From contig RQOL01000729.1 of NCBI GenBank assembly GCA_013076295.1, positions 3,286,001 through 3,350,000 of the forward strand: DNA of 64,000 nt, given 5' to 3'. Source of the DNA: Sanderia malayensis. Its lineage: Eukaryota > Cnidaria > Scyphozoa > Semaeostomeae > Pelagiidae. The position numbers and the translations under genes are program-made. The notes beneath the pieces are model-generated. The model was not told where the DNA came from, did no database searches, and saw nothing but the letters and a program-made list of their open reading frames with translations. Shown here piece after piece: positions 20,577-32,130 of this stretch (positions are counted from its first letter, which is position 1; each line of letters opens with the position of its first letter).

Positions 20577-22256
20577 TTGCATATGAAACACATTTTTTCC
20601 TTTTTTTATATCACCTCTTGCAAAATGCCAAAAAAAGCCAGAAAAAACATCACCGGCATTAGGCGATGGCATAAATTACGGAAAGCAAATCGCCGAAGTC
20701 GCACGAATAACCAACAGCCTCATCCAGTTGATATACCACCTGATAATACGGTACAGGGAGCAGTGAATGATCTTCACCAGTTGCAGCAAGAATACCCTCA
20801 GCAACCAGCCCCAGAATATCAATCACTCCCACTTCATTATCCACAGATGCAGGCACTGTATATGGCATGGCAACTACCTGCGATACTTCCCCACTACGGA
20901 CTTATAGCAGTTCCACAACCAATAAACAATGGATTACAATGTCCTGCAGCACTGGCCCCTCAACTTCAGGTACACAACTCTATAATTTGTGCTAATCTTT
21001 TCAAAACAAAATAACTATATATTATAAAACTATTTGAAATTAACAACGATCAAAAACAAACCAGTTATTATATCAACCAAATCATCAAAATTTTTCATCT
21101 GCAGGTACCGCCGATGGTTATGCACTTGCAACCACCCCTTCTGAATCGTAATCATGAAGGTCAAGCAGCAATACAAACGGCAGATGTGGAGATGCTTAAT
21201 GTAAATCAGGCTGAAATTCACAATGAGGTTAATTAAAATTATTAACGCAAGCTAACTACAGTTAGGCAACTCCATTTTCCATAATTTAAATGCCTCTTCC
21301 AATTTCCCTATTTGAGACATGTTTTACAAGTTCCCATGTATATTTATATCAATTTACATAATCACACAGTAATGACATTAAAATTTCTAATAACTAATAA
21401 TCAAAATAACTAATTTCATTTAATTTTCATTATCAACAGATACGGCCAATGCAGATGCAACCTGAAACACGTATTGAAAATCAAAATCAATAAATTGAAA
21501 GGCCAGCACAACCTGATGAAATCAACGTGGAACAACACATTCCCATTCCACATGATAATCAGGTAAAACAGACTACCATCTCAATTGGTTTTAAATACAC
21601 CAGTCATTCTCCATAGGACCATATCGTGAAACTATTTTGCTCTCTAAATTGACATATCTTCACAAGTTTCAGTTTTATGCATTTCAAAACACATGATTGA
21701 ATTATATTAACACACATTGCATTGCATTTCAGGATCCACAAATATTGCCTGCTGCTATGCAATTACAAGCCAACGTTCAAAATGAGAATGAAGAGAATGG
21801 AATAGCGGTACAACCAGAAGAAGTTGAAATGCAAGACGAAATCCCACCACAACACCAAGATGATGTCCCCCAACCCATCGAACATCAAGAAAGGGAAGTA
21901 AATCAACCTATTCTTGAAATTCCTCAATTCTCCGCAATGCCTCATCATCTTGAGAAAATGACCACGACATGTATTCACTGGGAAGCGAAGTACTTCCAAG
22001 AGGAACTCAACTCAAGAAGGCAATACAACAAATGTTGTATAGGAGGATAAATAACTCTCGATCCTATTCAACCACCCCAGGCAAATGTGATGCATTTATA
22101 CACTGTAACTACTGATGAATCTAAATATTTTCTCAAAAATTTCCGTAGATACAACCCTCTAATGGCAATGGCATCCTGGACAGCTAAGGTTGTAAGACAC
22201 GCTAATGCAGGACCACCAGTCATCACCATACATGGAAACGCATACCATATGACAGG
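20577..22256 (+). pseudogene. Helitron N-terminal region (basic, Q/P-rich, then Cys-rich domain)
   Basis: Exon-like blocks at 20577-20969, about 21105-21225, 21440-21500 and 21733-22256. The first begins MPKKARKN and is strongly basic, like a nuclear or nucleolar signal, then Gln/Pro-rich. The last contains C-x-x-W..C-C-I-G-G followed, after an in-frame TAA at 22048, by LDPIQPP and a stretch (FLKNFRRYNPLMAMASW ... HGNAYHMTG) that matches the conserved region ahead of the Rep domain in animal Helitrons. A donor GTAAAT follows AYHMTG at 22256. Confidence 0.7.
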
Positions 22257-22524
22257 TAAATATAACGCCCGTCTCTTATCTCTTGTATTATGCTACATTT
22301 TTATATAATTGCTTCACGTGATGAAACGGATGTTGACAGAACGCTCATGTCCTTTCCCACCCAATCTACAATGGATTAGCTCTTTATCCTTGCCTTCATA
22401 TTAAGAGTTGTCGAATCGAAAATCAAGGCACTTTATGATGGTTTTAAAGCAAAGCGCTTGCTGCATGGAAAATTACAGTTTATATAACGAAGTACAATTT
22501 AGAATGTTTCCTTGAATTCAACAG

Positions 22525-24233
22525 GGGTAACTGAAACCGACAGGTCCAGAAAATATGCAGAATTATATATTATGGACACCCAACAAGCACTGTAAGAACG
22601 CCAGAACACAGCCAGGAAACAAAACTTGAACTTAGACATGGTGGCGCTGCTGCAAAACGAATTGATGGCAGTAAATCGGTTTGCTCAACATTTTAAAACA
22701 ATGGGAGAAGTACTGGAAGAGCAAAGGCAGCAGGCTATTGCCAATGATCAGCCAGTTCCCACATTCAAGATGATTATTACCGGTCGCCCAGAACAAGATC
22801 GAAGATATGACAATCCTACTGCCAGAGAAATTGCAGCAGTCTACACTACACGCAATGGCGGTGCTAATAATCCTGAGAATAGAGAGCTTCAAATTCGAAC
22901 AAGGCGTGGTAATCTTATAAAGATTAATGCCCTAGATTCCGTTGCGGATCCTCTAACCTCTCCATTATTGTTCTTTTAGGGTGATCGGGGATACAACCTG
23001 GACCTTCAACGTCTACCTGCACGTCGAGGACAAGACCAGGAAAATCCTGATCGTAACCACTGTGTCAGACTCACAATCGCCGAATATTATTCGTACCGAA
23101 TACAAGTCAGAAATCAACTGTCTACGATCCACAGCGCAACACTTCTCTTTCAACAATATTTGGTGGATGCATACACCAAAATGGAAGGAAACAAGCTCAA
23201 CTGGATTTTGCACAATCAACGGCAATTACCTGCTGACAGTTACCGAGATCTGATGGATCACCTGAACAGAAGGGCTGAAATCGAAAATCAAATGGCCAGG
23301 GCAAACAATCCCAACGAACCCCTTCATATTGATATCGGTTGTGTTGTCATACTTCCCTCATCTTTTTCATGCAGTCAACCAAATATGTACCAGAACTTTC
23401 AAGATGCAATGACCATCGTAAGAAAGTATGGCAAGCCTGACATCTTCCCAACCATGACGGTCAATCCCGAATGGAAGGAGTTTTCAGAAAACATTCTACC
23501 ACACCAGAAGGCAAATGACCGGCTTGACATCGTCACACGTATATTTGAGCTCAAACTACAAGAACTACTGGAAGATGTCCTTCACAAGCACATTCTGGGA
23601 CACACTATTGCACATGTATATGTCATTGAATTTCCGAAGAGAGGACTACCACACGCTCACATGATTCTGTTCCTGTCTGAGGCTGATAGACCACGAACAC
23701 CCGAAGAGGCAACATCTACAACAATAATTTATATGTAGAACACGAAATTTAATCATCAGTTGTATTGCTTAGTAAAAACACAATGCATTGGATGTGTAGA
23801 ACTTACATGTTCTATTTTTCTTCAAAACCTACAGGTAGATCGACTTATATCGGCTGAAATTCAGGACCCACAGGATGCACGATATCACAAGTTGGTACTG
23901 AAGCACATAACACATGGACCATGCAGTGATATAAACCCCGGATGTGTTTGCATGGAGAATAACAAATGCAAGATACGATTTCCGAAAGATCGCACTGCCG
24001 AAACACAAGTCAATGTGAATGGTTATCCCCTCTACAGACGATGCTGTCGTCATCGAGTCAATCTGGAAGATCGACTTTTAGATGATACATGGGTTGTGCC
24101 ACATAATCGCCATCTTCTACTCAACTATCAGAGTCACATTAATCTCGAAATATGTAGCACTGTCAAGTCTGTGAAATATATTTTCAAATATATTCATAAA
24201 GGACATAAATATATTCATAAAATATATTCATAA
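22525..24233 (+). pseudogene. Helitron Rep (HUH endonuclease) region
   Basis: Rep would nick and join DNA during rolling-circle transposition. After an acceptor near 22524 the text YAELYIMDTQQAL fits the Helitron pattern, then a TAA, then ELMAVNRFAQ, YDNPTAREIAAVY and PLLFF followed by an in-frame TAG (22977-22979); the same frame continues with GDRGYNLDL. The HUH motif is present as GLPHAHMILFL (about 23640-23673), preceded by PDIFPTMTVNPEW. An intron (about 23705-23832) separates it from DRLISAEIQDP, a Cys-rich CxCMENNKCK segment and the YIFKYIHKGH box. The nonsense codons make it inactive. Confidence 0.85.
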
Positions 24234-25110
24234 AAGACATGGCACACGTGGCAATTCTCGAAGGACAGCAGCAGCAAGTACCTCAAGGTATTGAGCACGA
24301 TGAAGTACGCCAATACATCAATGCTCGGTATATTGGACCACACGAAGCTGTTCACAGAATACTCCAATTTTCCATGCAAGAGAAAAGTCACACTATCAAC
24401 ATCTGCATGCTCATCTACCTGATCAGCAGGCCGTATACTTTCAGGATAATGGCCCGGGTCGAACAATTAGAAAACATCAATGAAAAAACCACACTGACAT
24501 CTTGATTATAATTGAATGCACAAGACCCCGCTGCACGCCAATATTTCTATCACAAAATTCCTGAACACTATGTTTTCAACGAGCGCACGAAAACATGGAA
24601 AGCAAGACAGCGGAGAAAAATGCCTGTCATAGGCAGAATTTATCAAGTTTACCAACGACCATGTGAGCAAAGATTCGCACTGAGACTATTGCTTCTCCAT
24701 AAACAAGGTGCCACGTCATTTGAAGATCTTCGCACAGTAAAAGAAAACCTATGCAATTCCTTCAAAAACGCAGCTTTAGCTCTAGGTCTGTTGGAAGATG
24801 TTGGTGAAATCATACACTGTTTGGAGGAGGCAGTCATCTTCAACATGCCTATACAACTGAGACAGTTGTTTGCAACTTCACTCCTTTTTCAAACACCTTC
24901 AGATATCGCAGCACTCTTCGACATGTTCAAAGAAGCATTAAGTGAAGACTTTGTATGACGTGATCAAGGCAATCATCCACATATGGCCATAGCTTTTGAA
25001 GACCGACACATGTATTAATGTCTACATCACATTGACAAAAATTTGAAAGTACATGGTCAATCAATCACTAATTATGCTCACCTTCTTCAACTTTCAGCGG
25101 ACTATGTCAT
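24234..25110 (+). pseudogene. Helitron Rep-helicase linker
   Basis: Continuation of the same protein: DEVRQYINARYIGPHEAVHRIL, a frameshift, AVYFQDNGP-type sequence in another frame, a stop near 24505, then RQYFYHKIPEHYVFNERTKTW and FALRLLLLHKQGATSFEDLRTV at 24512-24957. The order and motifs match the linker between Rep and helicase. A TGA ends the frame at 24958. Confidence 0.75.
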
Positions 25111-25295
25111 TCCTGAACGAGGTACTAATGTGTTATTTTCAAATATGTACTGTATTAGTAAGAATATAATATGTATGTATCCTAAGTTCGTGCAGACAAG
25201 GGCATTTACGTATTTTTGCACATCGATTCTCCTGGCTTTCTTTCCTACTTTATTGCAATATATTTCACTTATTATTACAGAGGAAGATTACATGG

Positions 25296-26823
25296 ATGTT
25301 GCCAATGCCAGAGAGGAAGGAGAATGAATGCTGGCTCCCTGAACAGGGAGCCATATACACGGGAATCACTGATGTTATCAACGTGCAATCCAAACAGAAC
25401 TATCACTTTGTTGAAGGGCTGGCTGGAACCGAGAAAATTTTCCTTTACAACACGTTGGTTCACAATCTCCAAGCCAATGGACATAACGTTCAGTGCATGG
25501 CATGGTCAGGAATTTCTGCAACATTGCTCATCAATGGTAGAACTTCACATTCTACCTTTCAAATTCCTATACCACTTCAAGCTGAATCAACATGTAATTT
25601 CAAGAGACAGAGCAGGAGAGCACAGGTATTGCGCGAAACTACCCTATTCATATGGGATGAAGCTTCCATGATTCCCGCACTTGCATTACAAGCAGTCGAC
25701 CGACTGCTTCGAGATATTAGACATGTCGACAGACCATTTGGTGGCAAGTTCATACTACTTGGTGGTCACTTCAGACGAGTTCTACCTGTCGCCACGAAAG
25801 CAGGAAGGGAAAGAATTGTAGCAGAGACTCTAAAATCACACCAGATCATTGATCTATGGACAAAATTTCAGCAGCATCGCTTACACACCAAGATGAGAGC
25901 CGTTCAAGATGATTCATACCGTGAATTCTCAGAATGGCTTCTCAGACTTGGCAACAGGGAAGAAGCACACAATGCACTAGACAACGTAATTCTGCCACAA
26001 CAGATATGCACTTAAAGAAGACATGCCAAACTTCATTTTTCCCAGGCCAAACACACCAGATTCACACCTAATGATGGATCCTGTAGCAATGTCTGAACGC
26101 TGTTGCCTGACTCCAAAGAATGATTTATCACATCAAGTAAACGACGTAATTTTGGACAGACTTCAAACAGCCAAAAGAACTTATTGCAGCACAGACAGTG
26201 TTGTCACAGACGATCCAGATGAGGAAGAGGCCTACATCATTGAATTTCACAACCAACTCACTCCTAATGGAATGCTGTTGCACAGACTGAAACTCAAGGT
26301 AGGAACAGTACAATCTTTCTTCCTATTAACATTAAATTATTATGTGCAAAGGTAGTGCAGCAAGAAATAGCGTCATTAATCACACTAATATTCATTCAAT
26401 TAGGTTGGTGCAGCGATCATCCTTCCGCGGAATCTAAATCCAAAGAAAGGTTTTTGCAATAGAACAAAACTCATAGTTCGGCATCTCCGACGTCACGTGA
26501 TCACAGCAGAGATCATTACGAAGGAGCACAGAGGACAATGGGTCATGATTCCCAAGATCACAGTCTCCACTCAGGACACGGAAATGCCATTCAAAATGAA
26601 ATGCCGACAGTTTCCAGTGAGACTTGCATACTGCTTGACAACCAACAAGGCACAGGGGCAATCCCTGAGGCATGTTGGTTTGTACTTACCTGAGCCCGTG
26701 TTCTCACATGGTCAGTTATATGTGGCCATGTCAAGAGCAACATCATTTGACGGGCTCAAAGTATTCCTCCCAGAGGAAACACACAGGAAAACAAAAAACA
26801 CTATTTGCCAGGAAGTCCTGTAA
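25296..26823 (+). pseudogene. PIF1-like helicase domain of the Helitron
   Basis: SF1 5'-3' DNA helicase that would unwind the donor strand. Motif I (Walker A) reads GLAGTEKIF where GPGGTGKT-type is expected, so key residues are lost. Walker B is LFIWDEASM. Motif III reads LLGGHFRRVLPV instead of the usual GGDFRQ. The C-terminal motif (PVRLAYCLTTNKAQGQSL..LYVAMSRAT) is well kept at 26497-26823. Stops and an intron-like gap separate 25296-26015, 26023-26355 and 26403-26823. Confidence 0.85.
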
Positions 26824-26944
26824 AGTCTTCAGCCTAGAGCGACCATCTGCACAGTTGCTCTACAGAGGGCTGCCTACCAAAACGCACATGCACACATTCA
26901 AGGGTAGGGGTATTGTGTGGCAACGCAGATCACGTTGCACATAA

Positions 26945-27305
26945 GTGTGATGTACAGCTGTTACTGGCACCCTTCTAGAATGCATTCAATCTAAATAACA
27001 CTGATCTGCTGAGACCAACTGGACATTATACCATCCACATGTCCAGGGGTGACTGCACCACACACAGCAGTTGGCACAGTCCTGAATCCTGCGTAGCGCC
27101 CAATTATTAAGAGTTGTGTTGTCATTTTCTCCGATATTGCCTATGGGAAAGTGGATTTCCTTACTCTGTGAAAACTGCAAGTTGTCCCTCAAGGATAGTT
27201 GCTTCTTGCAAAACATCCCATTATCAATAACATCCCCCCTCTCCTTTTAATACGTCAGAACTTAGTCCATAAGCTATAGAGGCCCCTTTAGTGTTTACTG
27301 TTATA
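26945..27305. other. Spacer downstream of the Helitron gene
   Basis: Expected to hold the 3' flank of the autonomous Helitron. A CTAG occurs at 26977-26980, but no hairpin precedes it and the next base is A, so I do not accept it as the terminus. Nothing else was recognised. Confidence 0.4.
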
Positions 27306-28042
27306 CTAGCCAGGGGGCGCTCGCGTTTGCTCGCTTCCCGGAGGGGGGCAAGTGAAAAAACTTAATGTAGTTGGCGCATTTCGTGCGCTGCATTCGCTTA
27401 CGCTTATGCCCCTTTCAACCCCACTTACAATGGATTAGGTCGCTATGCTCACCTCTCTATCTATTATCAAGAAACATAGACTGATAGGGCACACTTCGTG
27501 CACTGCATTCGCTAGCGCTCAGGCCTCATTCAACCCCACGTACCTCGCTGCGCTCGCCTGTCTATCTATTATAAAGAAACATTGACTAATAGGGCGCACT
27601 TCGTGTGCTGCACTCGCTTCGCTCATGCCTCTTTCAACCCCACGTACAATGGGTTAGCCCGCTGCGCTCGCCTGTCTATCTATTATCAAAAAACATTGTC
27701 TGATAGAGCGCACTTCGTGCGCTGCATTCGCTTCGCTCATGCCTCTTTCAACCCTACGTTCAATGGGTTAGCACGCTGCGCTCGCCTGTCTATCTATTAT
27801 CAAGAAACATTGACTGATAGGGCCTACTTCGTGCGCTGCATTCGCTTCGCTCATGCCTCTTTCAACCCCAAGTACAATGGGCTAGCTCGCTGCGCTCGCC
27901 TGTCTATCTATTATCAAGAACCATTGACTGATAGGGCGCACTTCGTGCGCTGCATTCACTTTGTTCATGCCTCTGCCTCTTGCAACAGTTTTTGGCAAGA
28001 AAGTGCGTCATCACGTGACCTCCACAGAATATATATATTAGA
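27306..28042 (-). mobile_element. Complete non-autonomous Helitron (737 bp)
   Basis: On the minus strand it starts TCTAATATATATATTCTGTG (28042) and ends ..GCGCCCCCTGGCTAG (27306). The base before TC is A and the base after CTAG is T, the A|T insertion site expected for Helitrons. The interior is a 114-bp tandem repeat (about 27480-28000). It encodes nothing; the long frame 27582-28118 is the repeat read in phase. Its ends resemble those of the copies at 19923, 34535, 36098 and 40659. Confidence 0.75.
27480..28000. repeat. 114-bp Helitron-borne satellite, about 4.5 units
   Basis: Each unit contains ATTGACTGATAGGGCGCACT, the hairpin GCGCACTTCGTGCGC, CATTCGCTTCGCTCATGCC, TTTCAACCCCACGTACAATG, GGTTAGCTCGCTGCGCTCGC and CTGTCTATCTATTATCAAGA. 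The 114-bp length is a multiple of three, so frames stay open along the array. Related arrays: 34260-34480, 35795-36050 and 40730-41905. Confidence 0.9.
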
Positions 28043-29440
28043 TGCTTCCAAATTTCAATTGCAGTTTTCACCAACAAGGAAAACTCAAACAAAGTTACTC
28101 CTTGATGCTGGTGTTTGAGCTTTTAACTAATGTAACCGGCAATGTTATTCTCTTTTTGCTATGTACAAACCTAATCCCCAAAGCAAATGACCGCTCTTAT
28201 TGGAAGAATACATTTACGCCGTGGCACAGGTGTATCCTTGCAGAGAGTGAAGTGCTATTGAAAAATCCAATTGGGGTACTGTCACTTTGGCTAAACATGT
28301 CACTTAACCAATCAATTTTGCAACCTGAACTACGGATTGTATGGATAAATTTTTATGGATATTGACAATTCACCAATTTGAATAGTAGAGTTCATCATGA
28401 TTCAACCTTTTGCATTCGTACCTCGCATACAATACAAATATCTATCCACGTCCTTTCAAAGCATGTTTTTTGTACTGTATTGTATATCTTTCAGATCTCC
28501 CGCATTAATAATAACGTATTTACGTTTTCAATAGGAGATTGCAAGGACTGTAATTTTATCCATCGTTACAGGTTCAATATTCATATATTTGTGTATTTGT
28601 CCCATGTAAATCACAATTCAAGAATATCATAACAAAATTTATTGACTTCATTTTTAATTAGATGGATTTCTGCTAATATCATTGAAATGAAGCGAGACTT
28701 TCTCCAATTTCAAACGGTTTTGTGCTGTCTATGTATGATTTTCATCTATCTTATGTCTGATCATCGCACTATTGTTGCCTGTCGGGTCAAAGTTTTTGTC
28801 TCCAAACAATGGCATTGAGTTGGATTTTGTTGCTGAACTCAATGAAATTATACCTCATAAAGCCTTCCTGGCTCAAAGGAAACAACTACCTTGCTGTTCA
28901 CCAAAGGTAAATAAAGTTCATTTTCATTTTGGACAATCAAACAATGCACATTTAGATATAAGCGAATTTGATACTGAATTGAGAGAAAATAAAGCTCATG
29001 TATACCCTTAATGACTTAAAGGAGACAGCTAGGCTGCTATGAATCAGAGGTCAACAATGTATATTTTCATTTCCATCCCTCTGAATTTGATATGATGAGT
29101 GGAAATTGCTTAGCTTAGGCCATTTCTATTTTACTCACGGTTTACATATAGTTTTTTAGGCCAGAATTCTGGAAATTCTCCAATGTTTTTTTCAGTACTT
29201 TGTTTTCAGAAGAAATGTGCATTGCTCTACCAACATATTCCTGGGGCTTTTTTTTCCGTGAATATAGTTCCTAACCAATTTATTGCCTTCTTTGTTTCAC
29301 AAGCAAAGCAAATTGATATCAACATGAACCTACTTTCAACTTTGTGTTTATCCAAGATGTTTAATTGTTGTGCTGTACATAAAGGAAACCAGTGAAAGGC
29401 AAGTTCAAGCCCTGGGAAAAATCCACACTTTATTTACTTA
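28043..29440. other. Spacer; weak similarity to 37400-37870
   Basis: No gene was recognised. Blocks near 28975 (GAATTGAGAGAAAATAAAGC), 29120-29165 (TTTACATATAGTTTTTTAGG) and 29220-29300 recur, diverged, in the same order at 37537-37870, so this is part of an old dispersed repeat. A short frame at 28772-29011 ends one block but has no known motif. Confidence 0.4.
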
Positions 29441-31640
29441 GCATGCACCGCTTAAATTTAGAACAAGACGACAAAGAAAACAACAATTAAAGCCGTGGAT
29501 AACAAATGGAATCCTAAAATCTATATCTTCTAAAAATAAATTGTATAAAAAATATATAAGAACTAAAGACGATTTTTGGTATCAACGATATAAAAAGCAC
29601 AGAAATATGTTAAACCAAGTTATAAGATTAAGTAAAAAACAGTATCATTTATCTTACTTTGAAACCTTTAAACATGATTCTAAACAGGTATGGAAAGGAA
29701 TTAATAATCTCCTCAGTCGAAATAAGTCGAAAAATTCTCAGAAAATTAAACTAAATATAAATGGTAGGCTGATTTCAGATGCTAAACCAGTGGCAAATGA
29801 GTTTAACAACTTTTTTACTAGTGTTGCCCAAAACCTCGTAAGTAAGCTTACACCAAGTAATAAACACTTCAAAGACTACTTGCACTATTCTAACAGTGAT
29901 TCTTTTTTTGTTACCCCGGTAACTCCCTCAGAAGTAAATAGACAGCTGCTTAACCTAAATGAAGGAAAAGCTCCAGATGCATACGAATCCCTGTGAAATT
30001 AGTCAAATGCGTAAGTGATGCGTTAACCATCCCCCTCACTAAACTTATTAATGAATCCTTTGAATCTGGTTTTTACCCAAAAATGTTAAAATTTGCTAAA
30101 GTAGTACCAATTCATAAAGCAAAATCGACTGAAGAATTAAGTAACTATCGCCCAATATCACTGCTGCCCATTTTTAATAAGATATTTGAAAAATTAATGC
30201 ATACCAGGCTAACATGTTTTCTTGAAAAACATAATATTATCTTTGAGCATCAATTTGGTTTTCAAAAAAATAAATCCACTTCTCTTGCGATTCTAGATTT
30301 GTATAACCAACTCATAAATGCTATTGAACACAAAAAAATTTCCTGCTGTATTTTTTTGGACTTAGCGAAAGCTTTTGATACTGTAGATCATAGCATATTA
30401 CTGCAAAAACTTGAACACTACGGCATAAGAGGTACTGCCTTGACTGGTTCAAATCCTACTTAACTGATAGAACGCAAAAAGTTTCCATAAATGGTCAATT
30501 ATCTAACTCAAACAAAATAAGTAGTGAGTACCACAAGGCAGTGTTCTCGGACCTCTTCTATTTCTTCTTTATATAAATGATATGCCTGTAGTCTCTAAGT
30601 TGCTGAAATTTCATCTATTTGCTGATGATACTAGTATCTTTTTCTCAGATCAAAATTTAAGAAACTTAGAAAACACAGTTAATCAAGAATTAATTAAAGT
30701 ATCGGACTGGCTTACGGTGAATAAATTAACTTTAAATGTTGAAAAATCAAACTTCCTATTAATCTCATCTCCCCAGAAAATTTATCTCCTCAAATAAATC
30801 TATCAATAAATGGTAAATCAATTGTTCAAAAAGACTCTATTAAATATCTTGGAGTAATACTTGATAAAACTTAAATTGGAAAAATCATATTAATCACGTT
30901 AACATGAAGATATCAAAAGGAATTGGAATACTGGCAAAAATTAGGCATTTCGTTCCACCCATATTCTACGTAATCTTTATTTTGCATTCATTGCTCCCCA
31001 TGTCAATTATGGAATTATCAACTGGGGCTGTGCAACTGCAACAGTTACCAAATCCGTTCAAAGAAATTTAAACAAAGCTTTGAGAATAATTAATTCGAAC
31101 AGTATACAGCCAGCGCTAAACCACTCTTTACCAAATTAGGCATTTTAGATTTTGAAGAAAGTTTCAATCTGAATGTTCGAAACTAATATATGACATTAAC
31201 AATGGTAATCAAAGTCCAATTTTTGACAATTTTTTTGAAACAACATCCTCTCGTCATGGCTATCAAACACGCCAATCTGCAAATAAACAACTTTCTTTCC
31301 CTATAATACGAACGAACTACAAAAAGCGATTCTTTACATATAATGGTATAAAAATTGGAATAATATACCCCTTCAAATAAGAGAACAAAAAAGCAAAAAC
31401 CTGTTTTGCAAATATTTCAAAAAAATCGTTATTACATAAAAATGATGAACCTTCTTGAAATGAAAAAACAAGTGTTTCACCCATGCCTCCCTTTTCCCAT
31501 TCATCCCCCCTCCTTTATTTTCCTTTTTAATATTATATTATATTATTATATTAACTTTTCATTTAAATTTCCCTTCTTTTTAGAAAATTCTTTTTTTCAA
31601 ATTCTGTAATAAAATATATAACTAAAAAAAAATATATAAC
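29440..31640 (+). mobile_element. 5'-truncated non-LTR retrotransposon (Jockey/CR1-like)
   Basis: Contains the end of the endonuclease-RT linker and a reverse transcriptase in several frames, then AT-rich 3' sequence with A-rich runs ending near 31640. The endonuclease and ORF1 are missing. Assignment to the Jockey/CR1 side of LINEs rests on RT motif style only. Confidence 0.75.
29489..30797 (+). pseudogene. Non-LTR reverse transcriptase, frameshifted
   Basis: Starts with KPWITNGILKSISSKNKLYK and runs in one frame to GKAPDA near 29978. A small indel shifts the frame, which resumes with VKLVKCVSDAL. RT motifs follow: SNYRPISLLPIFNKIFEKLM, QFGFQKNKST, CCIFLDLAKAFDTVDHS. After further frameshifts near 30450-30540 come VPQGSVLGPL-type sequence and the catalytic FADDTS (about 30612-30630). 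The order is that of a functional RT, but at least three frame breaks make it dead. Confidence 0.85.
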
Positions 31641-31727
31641 CGCACTTTATATTGTAGCTTTGCTGTTTGCTCTACATTGTATTATGTATGCGTAATGTAC
31701 TAACTCACTCAAGTATATGCTCTAAAT

Positions 31728-31774
31728 AGGGCGCTGAGCTCGAAAACCGTTTCGGTTCTTTCAGCGTCCTAAGC
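31728..31774. repeat. GC-rich hairpin in non-LTR element 3' region
   Basis: GGGCGCTGA and TCAGCGTCC form a stem around GCTCGAAAACCGTTTCGGTTC, which itself pairs (AACCG/CGGTT). A stem-loop near the end of a LINE could be a template-recognition structure for its RT, but its distance from the RT and a poly-A-like tract before it leave this uncertain. Confidence 0.4.
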
Positions 31775-32130
31775 AACTTTCTTGATTAACCTTTATGTAA
31801 ATTAACAAGTAGCTTATATATCATAAAAAGTATCAGTATTTAAATTGTAAGTTGTTGCTGAATTATATGAATTTGAATTTACCACCTTCCTCGTTGCACA
31901 TGCATTGCATATCTCTTTTCTCTACCACACTCATTAATGCCCTTTTCCTATTTTTTGTACAGATTCCTTTAGTCAAAGGCAATGGAAAATTCAATCTATG
32001 GTTCAAAATGTTCTCTTCAAATTATTTCCCAAGTCAGGTATAATATTCAAGGTATGATGCTCTCTGTTCCATATTAATAGATAAATCAATTAATGCACCT
32101 TGCTTGAAAAGCAGACTGAATAAATAAAGA

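Larger units (their letters stand above)
20577..26944 (+). mobile_element. Decayed autonomous Helitron (Rep/helicase gene)
   Basis: Segments of a single Helitron polyprotein occur in order on the plus strand: basic and Gln/Pro-rich N-terminus, Cys-rich Helitron N-terminal domain, HUH Rep nuclease, linker and PIF1-like helicase. Several introns appear to be present. In-frame stops, frameshifts and altered helicase motifs show that it is inactive. Clear TC and CTAG termini belonging to this + copy were not found; the Helitron ends at 19922/19923 and 27306 are on the minus strand and belong to other copies. Confidence 0.85.

Noticed and set aside
26970..26985. CTAG at 26977 as the 3' end of the autonomous Helitron
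   Set aside because: No hairpin precedes it and the following base is A, not T.
27582..28118. 178-codon plus-strand frame with repeated RFAHASFNP units
   Set aside because: Produced by the 114-bp satellite; no start context or flanking gene structure, and the same frame appears in other arrays with stops.
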